From CAVUEG01 sp963740525 (GTDB taxonomy: Bacteria; Actinomycetota; Actinomycetes; Propionibacteriales; Nocardioidaceae), in the NCBI GenBank assembly GCA_963740525.1, contig CAVUEG010000006.1, positions 1 through 64,000 of the forward strand: DNA of 64,000 nt, read 5' to 3'. This document shows, piece by piece, positions 7,892 to 15,641 of the stretch. How positions within the stretch are numbered: the stretch's first letter is position 1; the number at the start of each line of letters is the position of its first letter. Below the pieces are notes generated by a model. That model ran no database searches. It was given only the letters and a program-made list of their open reading frames with translations, and was not told the DNA's origin. A program made the position numbers and the translations under genes.

Positions 7892-9024
7892 TGCCGGCCG
7901 ACACCGCGGACGCGGGGGGACCGACGAGACGGACAGGGCCGTCGCCGCGCCCGACGATCCGCGACGTCGCGGCCCGGGCCGGGGTCTCCAAGACCCTGGT
8001 GTCCCTGGCGCTTCAGAACGCCCCCCGGGTCGCGCCCGCGACGCGCCAGGTCATCCTCGAGGCAGCCGAGGAGCTCGGCTACCGACGCAACGCCGCCGCC
8101 CGGGCGCTGGGTGCGCACCGCACGCGCACGGTCGGGGTCTTCGTCCTGGACCTGCACAACCCGATCACCGCCGACGTGCTCGACGCGGTCCAGGCCGAGG
8201 CACGGCGCCGGGACTACCGGACCATCGTCGTGGTCGGCAGTGACGACGCAGCCGCTGAGCGGGCCGAGCTCGAGAAGCTTCTCGAGTTCCGTGTCGAGGG
8301 CATCATCGCTCTGGGCCACCGCCTACCCGACGGGGCGAGGGAGGCGATCACGGCCGACTGTCCCGCGGTGATCATCGGCAGTGAGCAGCAGGGCATCCCC
8401 TACCTGGGATCGATGTGCAACGACGACGTCCTCGGTGCCGGGCTGGCGGTGGACCACCTGGTCGGGCTCGGTCACGAGCGGATCGCCCACGTGGACGGCG
8501 GGCCGAGCACGGTCGCCCGCGACCGACGACGTGGCTACCGTGACGCGATGAGGCGACACGGGCTGGGCGAGCGCCTCACCGTGGTCAAGGGGTCGTTCAC
8601 CGAGGACGGGGGCTACCGGGGTGCCTCGCGGGCCCTGGACGCCGCTGACCCGCCTACCGGCCTCTTCGTGGTCAACGACCTCGCGGCCATGGGTGCCATG
8701 GCGGCCGTGGCCGACCGCGGTCTGTCGGTGCCCGAGGACGTCTCGGTCATCGGCTACGACGGCACGCGACTGGCCGGCATCCGTCCCTTGGCGCTGACCA
8801 CGGTGGCCCAGCCCCTCACCGAGCTCGGGACACGCGCCGCCGCACTCCTCTGCAGACTGATCGACGGAGAGCCGTCCGGCGCATCCACCACGCGCCTGGC
8901 ACCCGCACTGGTCGTGCGACGAACGACCGCGACCGCCCCTGCCCCCAGCGAGACGGTCGAGCGGCACGGCATCGACGCTCCCCCGCCCCCGACACAGGCA
9001 GGCCCCGGGTCGTCATGCCGCTGA
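7891..9024 (+). CDS. LacI-family regulator, probable repressor of the iol operon
   Basis: This is a 377-residue LacI/GalR regulator. The helix-turn-helix begins at PTIRDVAARAGVSKTLVS (residues about 28-45), followed by the hinge region and a periplasmic-binding-like effector domain with VIGYDGT near the C-terminus. It lies inside the operon, with a 1-nt overlap with iolD and a 10-nt overlap with the next oxidoreductase, so it would be co-transcribed with its presumed targets. The palindrome at 1148-1165 is its best candidate operator. The effector is probably an inositol intermediate (inference). Confidence 0.85.
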   Translation: MPADTADAGGPTRRTGPSPRPTIRDVAARAGVSKTLVSLALQNAPRVAPATRQVILEAAEELGYRRNAAARALGAHRTRTVGVFVLDLHNPITADVLDAVQAEARRRDYRTIVVVGSDDAAAERAELEKLLEFRVEGIIALGHRLPDGAREAITADCPAVIIGSEQQGIPYLGSMCNDDVLGAGLAVDHLVGLGHERIAHVDGGPSTVARDRRRGYRDAMRRHGLGERLTVVKGSFTEDGGYRGASRALDAADPPTGLFVVNDLAAMGAMAAVADRGLSVPEDVSVIGYDGTRLAGIRPLALTTVAQPLTELGTRAAALLCRLIDGEPSGASTTRLAPALVVRRTTATAPAPSETVERHGIDAPPPPTQAGPGSSCR

Positions 9025-10064
9025 CGTCGCTGCCCACACCGCGCACCGCGCGCTCCGCAGACGCACCACCGTTGCGCTGGGGGATCCTCGGCACGGGCTG
9101 GATCGCGGACATCTTCGTCACATCCCTGCGACGGCACACGCGCCAGGTCGTGCACGCCGTCGGGTCGCGCACGGCGGAGTCCGCGACCCGGGCAGCGGCT
9201 GCGTGGGAGGTCCCAGTAGCGCATGGATCCTACGAGGCCCTCGTGGCCGACCCGGGCGTCGACGTCGTCTACGTCGCCACACCGCACAACTTCCACGTCC
9301 TGCACGCCCGACTCGCGATCGAGGCGGGCAAGCACGTGCTGGTGGAGAAGCCCGTCGGTCTCGACGCAGACGAGGCTCGCGCCATCGGGGACGCGGCCGC
9401 ACGCGCCGGCGTGTTCTGCATGGAGGCCATGTGGACGCTCTTCCTGCCGAAGTTCGACGTCGTACGGCAGGTGCTCGAGGAGGGGGCGCTGGGCCGTGTC
9501 GTCGCGGCTCATGCCGACATGGGCGAGCGGTTCGACGAACCGCACCGGATCATGCGCCCGGAGCTCGCCGGCGGACCACTTCTCGACCTCGGCACGTACG
9601 CCGTCACCTTCGCGACCTGGACGCTAGGCGCGCCCGACATGGTCACCGCCGTCGCCACGCCCGCCCCCAACGGGATCAACGGCCAGCTCGCCGTCGCCCT
9701 GGGCACGTCGACGGGCGCGACCGCTTCCCTGCACACGACGATTCTCGCCGACACCGCGACGACGGCGAGCATCATCGGCACCGAAGGCCGCATCGACCTC
9801 GGATCTCGCTTCTACCTCCCCGGCCCGATGACCATGCACCAGCGCCGCGGCGCGTCCCTCTCGTGGGTGGAACCGATGGTGGAGCACGGCGCTCTCCACT
9901 TCGAAGCCGCGGAAGTCGCGCACCGGGTGGTGGCGGGCGAGACGGGGTCGCCGCTGCGGCCCTGGGCTGACACGGTAGGGACGATGGAAGTGATGGACCG
10001 GGTCCGAGCCGCCACCGGGCTCGACTTCGAGGAGGCCCGCGCGCACCGTGAAGCAACGGGTTGA
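9015..10064 (+). CDS. Gfo/Idh/MocA family oxidoreductase, last gene of iol operon
   Basis: This 349-residue protein has the Rossmann motif GILGTGWIA (about residues 23-31) and EKPVGLDADEA near residue 112. MEAMWTLFLPKF is typical of the dihydrodiol/xylose-dehydrogenase-like branch rather than classical inositol dehydrogenase. It may handle a different inositol isomer, a sugar or an inosose epimer. It overlaps the LacI gene by 10 nt, and no recognisable terminator follows. The substrate cannot be told from sequence alone. Confidence 0.78.
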   Translation: MPLTSLPTPRTARSADAPPLRWGILGTGWIADIFVTSLRRHTRQVVHAVGSRTAESATRAAAAWEVPVAHGSYEALVADPGVDVVYVATPHNFHVLHARLAIEAGKHVLVEKPVGLDADEARAIGDAAARAGVFCMEAMWTLFLPKFDVVRQVLEEGALGRVVAAHADMGERFDEPHRIMRPELAGGPLLDLGTYAVTFATWTLGAPDMVTAVATPAPNGINGQLAVALGTSTGATASLHTTILADTATTASIIGTEGRIDLGSRFYLPGPMTMHQRRGASLSWVEPMVEHGALHFEAAEVAHRVVAGETGSPLRPWADTVGTMEVMDRVRAATGLDFEEARAHREATG

Positions 10065-10216
10065 TCCGGCGTATCAGGGGCCGCGCCCTTTCGAGCGAAG
10101 TGTCCAGGGCGGGTACACCCTCGGCAGGAGATGGGCCTGATCGGCCGCAGAACGAGGCCTGGCTCGCGTGCTGGCCATACCCATGACTATGACGTTCCCG
10201 TCGCTGGCGGACATGA

Positions 10217-10420
10217 AGTCGCACCTCGCTCCCCATCCTCCAGACGGCCGGGATCTCGGCGATGATCAACGGTCCGATCGCCTACTCCGCCGACGGGGTG
10301 CCTCTCGTCGGCAAGCTGCCGGGCGTCCGCAATGGTTACGCCATGATCGGGCTCCGGGCCGGCATCGGTGAGGGTGGCGGGCTCGGCAAGGTGCTCGCCG
10401 AGATCATCGCTGAGACCTAC
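10217..10420 (+). pseudogene. C-terminal relic of a dimethylglycine/sarcosine oxidase-type FAD enzyme
   Basis: From 10217 the plus-strand frame reads LPILQTAGISAMINGPIAYS, then DGVPLVGKLPGVRN and IGEGGGLGKVLAEII. These are the end-of-FAD-domain signatures of D-amino-acid-oxidase-like dehydrogenases (AGI..INGP, PDG.P..G, G.GGG.GK.LAE). A stop precedes it at 10214 and no upstream partner is present, so this is a remnant. Around it, 10065-10216 and 10421-10487 hold nothing else recognisable. The family is recognised from motifs only. Confidence 0.55.
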
Positions 10421-10487
10421 GGCTCACAGGTTCTCTCGTTATCGACGAGTCATTGCCTGCCTCATGTTGCTTCCATTCGTCGTCCGA

Positions 10488-11303
10488 TCAAGACCCCATG
10501 GGTGACCTCGAGGGCATCGGGCTCTGACCCGGGACGGTGAGTCCGGGCAGCGCGTCGGGGGCGACCAGCATGATGACGCCGAGCACGACCAGGACAATCG
10601 CTGTTCCGTACGTCGCTACGCGACGCCACGGGATCGTCTTCTCGATCGCAATCAGTCCGGCGACCACGGCCATCCAGGTCACGCTCATCACGCCCAGCGC
10701 GAAGAGCGACGCCATGAGCGCCCAGCAGCAGCCGACGCACCATCCCCCATTGCCCAGTCCCATACGGAACGCACCCGCCCACCCGGCGCGCCAGGAGCCG
10801 AGCAGCGTGCCCAGTGGGCTACGGCACTTTCCCAGGCAGACGTCCTTGAGGGGTGTCAGCTCGTAGCCGGCGGCCACCAGGAGAGTCACTCCGGCGATCC
10901 TCTGCCCGGCGTCGTCCCATCTGAGGGCGCCGTGCGCAGCATGCGTCGTGGTCAGGGCGATCAGGAACGCGACCACGCCGGCAGCGGCCCAGGTGGCGAC
11001 ATAACCGGCGGTGAAAGCCACGGGTAGGACGCGCGACCTGCTCATCCGTGCGTACAGGGCGACGGTCGGAGAGACCGACGGGAACATCATCGCCGCCATC
11101 ATCACCACCCAGACGCCGAGGAACCAGCCGAGGGTACCCAGGGCGGTCCAGGGTCCGTTGTCCATGCCGCGCATCTCGCCGACCGTCCACCACCAGCCGA
11201 TGGCGGCCAGCGCGAAGAGGACGGCGACGATCCCCAGGTGGGCCCGCGTCGCGGCGTACGCCGGTCCAAGGCTCGAGCGGGTGACCGACTCTGCCCGGGG
11301 CAT
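10488..11303 (-). CDS. DUF2182 integral membrane protein
   Basis: This 271-residue polytopic membrane protein has about six to seven hydrophobic segments. DUF2182 hallmarks are WVVMMAAMMFPS, YELTPLKDVCLGKCRSP (conserved Cys pair, possible metal site) and GNGGWCVGCCWALM. The DUF is usually described as a predicted metal-binding membrane protein of unknown function. I prefer the ATG at 11303 over an in-frame upstream start, because the upstream extension overlaps the DUF1326 gene and is not hydrophobic. It follows the DUF1326 gene with 4 nt between them on the same strand, a pairing often seen in bacteria, suggesting the two act together. Confidence 0.85.
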   Translation of the reverse strand: MPRAESVTRSSLGPAYAATRAHLGIVAVLFALAAIGWWWTVGEMRGMDNGPWTALGTLGWFLGVWVVMMAAMMFPSVSPTVALYARMSRSRVLPVAFTAGYVATWAAAGVVAFLIALTTTHAAHGALRWDDAGQRIAGVTLLVAAGYELTPLKDVCLGKCRSPLGTLLGSWRAGWAGAFRMGLGNGGWCVGCCWALMASLFALGVMSVTWMAVVAGLIAIEKTIPWRRVATYGTAIVLVVLGVIMLVAPDALPGLTVPGQSPMPSRSPMGS

Positions 11304-11307
11304 GACC

Positions 11308-11910
11308 TCAGGCGGCCCAGGAGAAGCTCGATTTCGACAGGCCTGTCTTTCCCTCGTAGCTGATACCGAACGCATTGATCCGCGTGCGCTTCGCCTCAGC
11401 CATCACCAGGTCCGACCCGACCGGGTGGAACATCCCAGCGAACCTCACCGGCTCACCGGTCTCGACACCGAAGGGGACGATGTCCTGGATCTGGAAGTCG
11501 ATCATCTCGTCCACCCGGACGCTGTGCAGCAGGCCGTCGTCATGGATGTCGATCGCCGCACGCTGCACGCCGAGCATCTCCCCGATCAGTGGTGCGAGCC
11601 CGGCCATCGGCCCACCCAGCTGACCGTCGAAGACCTGGACCAGTTTGTCGAACTGCTCCTCGGATGCGTCCTCGTCGACGAACACGCCGACGCGCCAGTT
11701 ACCGTCTGTCATCACCTTCGGGGTGTCGGCGATGAGCACAACCTTTCGCCCGGCGATGTCGGTGCCATCCACCGAGCCCTCATGGAGGCTGAAGGCAAGG
11801 GTCACGCGGCAGAAGTCGTAGGTGGCCCCGTGGTCGAGCGACATGTTGCACGGACACATGAGTTCGCAGGAACAGGTCTCGCTGTAGCTGCCCGCCAGGT
11901 TCCACGCCAT
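11308..11910 (-). CDS. DUF1326 domain protein
   Basis: This 200-residue soluble protein begins MAWNLAGSYSETCSCELMCP. The Cys cluster ETCSCELMCPCN is the DUF1326 signature and could bind metal. No signal peptide is visible. It lies directly upstream of the DUF2182 membrane protein in one transcription unit. Function is unknown; a metal- or redox-related role is only suggested by the conserved cysteines and the partner. Confidence 0.85.
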   Translation of the reverse strand: MAWNLAGSYSETCSCELMCPCNMSLDHGATYDFCRVTLAFSLHEGSVDGTDIAGRKVVLIADTPKVMTDGNWRVGVFVDEDASEEQFDKLVQVFDGQLGGPMAGLAPLIGEMLGVQRAAIDIHDDGLLHSVRVDEMIDFQIQDIVPFGVETGEPVRFAGMFHPVGSDLVMAEAKRTRINAFGISYEGKTGLSKSSFSWAA

Positions 11911-12231
11911 CGGACTCCCCTTAGCGCTCGCTTACGGCCAGTGTCCCGCCGGACCGAGCGCGGCGTCAACGGTCTGCACCAGGCGCTCTGACCGTAGGCA
12001 CCGTGGCCGCTCCACCACCGGTTCGAGGGGGCCTGAACACTGCCCCTGTCGAGAGCCCCCTCCTTTCGGCGCCGAGCTGAGAGGTGCCTCATTCCGGCTC
12101 CGAAGGGTCACGGCACAGACCTGCCCGCAGGCAGCCTCCGAGCCCAGAGGTCGGAGCTCTGAAACAGCCCGATCAGGGCCATGGCGCTGAAGCTCTTGCG
12201 GAATCTGTGCCGACTGAAGTGGGCCCACACA

Positions 12232-12461
12232 CCCTCTGACCTGCGCAAACGTACCCGATTCACACGTTGAAGCGGAACGATCACGCGGGGTTTCGGTGGT
12301 CGTTGGTCGTCGCCGGCTCGCAGCCGGAAAACACGGTCTGACCTGCGGAAACGCATTCGCGAGACCATTGGACGTCGTCGGCCAGGATCGGTCTCGGCCG
12401 GACTTCTTGCGGACTATTTGCGGACCGTAGGCGCCTCGGGGACCTCCGCAACAGGTCAGAC
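12232..12461. repeat. att-like sites B, C and E at the left edge of the integrated element
   Basis: Three variants of one motif lie in the otherwise gene-free stretch 11911-12599. Site B (12232-12250) is CCTCTGACCTGCGCAAAC. Site C (12336-12352) is GTCTGACCTGCGGAAAC, followed by TGCGGAC repeats at 12402-12426. Site E (12446-12461), on the opposite strand, is CCGCAACAGGTCAGAC. They share the TCTGACCTG core with the integrase/rnpB junction at 20448-20467. Site E is in direct orientation relative to that junction; B and C are inverted. They are interpreted as attachment-site copies or scars of repeated insertion. Confidence 0.45.
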
Positions 12462-12599
12462 TCAATCATCGCGTCGACCTCGCGGCCGGAGAGCTGAAGC
12501 CTCGGGTCGAACCCCCGGACTTTCACACCCAATGGGTCGGCGGCTTCACCCCCGTTCGTGCAGCAGTGCCCTGCTCAGCGAGCTGGGCACGCGGCTCCC

Positions 12600-15339
12600 C
12601 TACTGGCCCTGGGTCAGATTGACACTCAGAGTCTTGAGCGGTCCGGACCACCCATCGCGTGACTGCATCAAGTCGTCAACGGCTGACTGAATGGCCTGCC
12701 ATGGCTCCTCGATAGGAAAGCTTGCTCCAAGCCGTCTACACGTGGACTCGTGTGTCCGGGCCCAGGTGATCTCCTTCTTGCTGAGTGACGCTCGGCTAAG
12801 GTGCGTCACGATGCCGGCAAGGCCATGCACAAACACGTCGCGGCCGGTCTGTCGCTGGAGGTTCGTAAGGCCCACTGCCATGCCTAGCAACGCGTGTTTC
12901 GCGTGGCGGTCAAGAGGCTCTGGCCTGTGGGCCTCGAGACTCTTCGCATCCAGCAGTACGTTGCCGGCTGCGTCCCCCGACATGCCACACGCTGTCGCCC
13001 ACGCAGTTAGTAGGGCGTCCTCGCCCTCCAGTAGGTCGACCATGGATGTCCGCGCGGCCCAAGCCTCTTCCGCCTTAGCCAGTGCTTCGTCCAGGTAGTC
13101 CGTGAACCCGGTATGTCGTGACCAGGCTGGCGACGTAACTCAGTCGGTTCGGTTGCGTTTCTACTGCGGTCTCCGCGGCGGCGATCGATTGGTCAGGGTC
13201 GTTCAAGAAGCGCCCGATGTAGGCCGCGCCGTAGAGGTCGTCGTCCTGCCGGCCAATAGTGGGCGACAGGCGCACCGCTGCTGCAACAAGGCGGCGCAGC
13301 GCACGCGTGCTTTCGCTCGTGTCTCTTCGCCGGCTTGCCGCGGTAGCTGCCCTCGCGATCGCCTCGTGTCGGACCCAGATGTCTGCGGAGTGCCGTGAGA
13401 TCGCGGCCTCGTGGCCCAGGGGCTCGAGCACCAGGTACTCAACACCTGTCGAGTCAACGCCACACGCCTCCGCAAGAATTCGCTCGCTGATCGCCGTCTG
13501 GCGTCCATCCGACGAGCGGCCAGCTGTGTGCATGTGGGCGATCATCAGGAACGCCTCGGTCAGTGATGACTTCCAATCGGACCGAAGTTGTCGAGACGTC
13601 CAAGCAGATCGTTGACGCGGTCGACGAGAGCGTCGCCGTAGCGAAGCTCCAACATTGCTCCCATGAGCGATTCCGGCGCACCGGACGCACTGTCTCTCGC
13701 GGCTGCGTGGACGACCGACGGCCGCTCCGCTGGATCAACGCTGACGAGGTTCCCCAGGCCGGACCGGCCAAGAGAAGCCCACGCCGCGACTACTGCCGTA
13801 GCGTCCTCGAGAGAAAGAGGAGCGGCACGAACGGTTGTCGTGACGGCTGACAGACGCGCGAAGCCGCCCGCGTTTCGCCAGTCGCGTTCCTGCGCCACCG
13901 AGGCGAAACTGATGTCGTCGCGGCCCCGTTTAGCCAGCTCCCTGCAGGTGTTCCTGAGGTCGTCAATCAGAAGGTCGCCATCATCAGTGGCGAGGACATA
14001 TCGGACGCCATCCCGTTTCGGCAGGGCAAGCACCATCTCGGTCCGCAGTCGACCCCCTGGTTCCCGCCAGTAGACCTGCACGTCCTCATCATACCGGGCG
14101 AGGTCCGCCGCGCACTGTCTGAGGGCGAGCGACTTACCTTCGCCCATTAGACCCACGCCTACTACGACGCGAGCCGACTGGATGAGACTTGGCGTCTGCC
14201 ACGGCGGAACCAGCTGGCGCGCAAATGAGAGCCGAGGCACTTGCTCATCGACGGCGGTGACCCAATCGGGCTCATGGCCATCAAAGAATCGCGCCCGGTG
14301 AGCCTCAAGGTCATCGCAGGCCTCTGCACGGGCGCTAAGGAAAGCCGCGGTTACGTTTGTCCACCCCCGCAGTTCGGTTTGACGGGCGCCTGCGTGTGTC
14401 GCGCCGACCTGGTCGAAGAAGAGTCGGCAGTGCATGGTTCAGGTCGACGGGCGCATAAAAGGTCGAGTGATTCCCGGTGCTCAGCGCTCCGAACAAGCCA
14501 CCTGCGAAGTCCTCGGCCTCCAGCGCCGAGTACGCGCACCAGAGGAGGTCCATGCCGAGGTGTTCGCGCTCTCTAGCTCTCGCCAGAGAGCGAGTTCGAG
14601 AAAGCGTCCTCCCAGCCGCCGTAGCCCATCACCACCACCACATGACCGCGCAGGAGTTCGCGGAGGCTTCCATCGAGCTGGTGGCGAGGCGCCGTCAGTT
14701 GGTGAATGGTGTGCAGCGTGTCGCCCCGGCGCCAGAACCCATGAACGTGCGCAATATCGATCGTTCCGTCATCGTCTGACGCTACGAGCGTTCCATCCTG
14801 GTCGAAGTGCTGGGAGACCGGCGACCCTCCGGCTTGGCGCACTGAGACCTCAATCAGAGGGTCGAAATTGGTTGTAATGACCGGCCCGCGGACGTCGGTG
14901 GGCATGCCGACCAAGAGCTCACCCAGAGCGGCTACGCCTGGGCCTAGCGACCACGAGCCCTCGATCTCAAGGGCGCGCAGACTTGCTCTCGTCCTCGACG
15001 AGGCGCCGGCGCTCGAGCTTGCGACAGCGACGTACAGGCGCCGAGGACTGCAAGCCGGATCAACCGATTCAAGAGGTCCTGGTCGCGGTTCCGCACAAGG
15101 AAATCGGCTGCCTGCTGATAGCGCGCACCCCAATCGTTGGCGTCGACTTCGCGGTCGAATCTCGCCGCGTCGTTCTCGTCTTGGAGCGCGCTTCGCATCG
15201 AACGAACCAGTCGCTCGACGCCCGGGACCGTCCCACGCGTCAGGCCTGATCCGACGACGAATGCGATCGGCTTCTTTCCCTGGTTGATCGTGTATCGAAG
15301 GCGAGACAGCAAGTCGTCGGTTGACCCCGTGGATGGCAT
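12600..15339 (-). pseudogene. SIR2-like / P-loop NTPase (STAND-like) defence protein, frame-disrupted
   Basis: Read across frames, the strand encodes about 913 codons. The N-terminal SIR2-like domain has FVVGSGLT near residue 30, TTNFDPLIE near 155, HVHGFW near 197 and VVMGYGGWEDAF. A central P-loop NTPase has Walker A GLMGEGKS near 396 and a possible Walker B in GDLLIDDL. The helical C-terminal half ends in VNLTQGQ. SIR2 fused to such NTPases is known in anti-phage systems, where NAD+ is depleted on infection. About five frame changes break it: near 15030-15060, 14580, 14415, 13570 and 13115. Homologous sequence continues in another frame each time with no residues obviously missing. This means either a fresh pseudogene or consensus errors. 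The start at 15339 is chosen as the last Met before the domain; 15340-15641 is a divergent promoter region with nothing else seen. Confidence 0.72.
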
Positions 15340-15641
15340 CGAACCAGCATGGTGCAACCCACAGCCGCAGCAAAGTCTCAACATGTCCAAGCGGGGCGTG
15401 TCTGTCTGCGAACCGGTGCGCCAGTGGTTCCCTTTCACTCGTCGCGAACCCTGACATCAGCATTGCCCAACCCCCTGATAGTCGAAGCTCATTGATCATC
15501 GACGGCCACCAGAATCCCCTTTAGAGGTCTGCCTACGGCTCCCCCACATGACCTCTTTCTCAGCGGCACGCATGCTACGAAGGACGTAGATGGGTCGCCC
15601 GTGATCGGGCGGCCCACGCGGCATTTCTAGGGGTCCGTTGG

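Noticed and set aside
11932..12532. Minus-strand open frames in the gap before the SIR2-NTPase
   Set aside because: Biased composition, no motifs, and they run through the att-like repeats; left unannotated.
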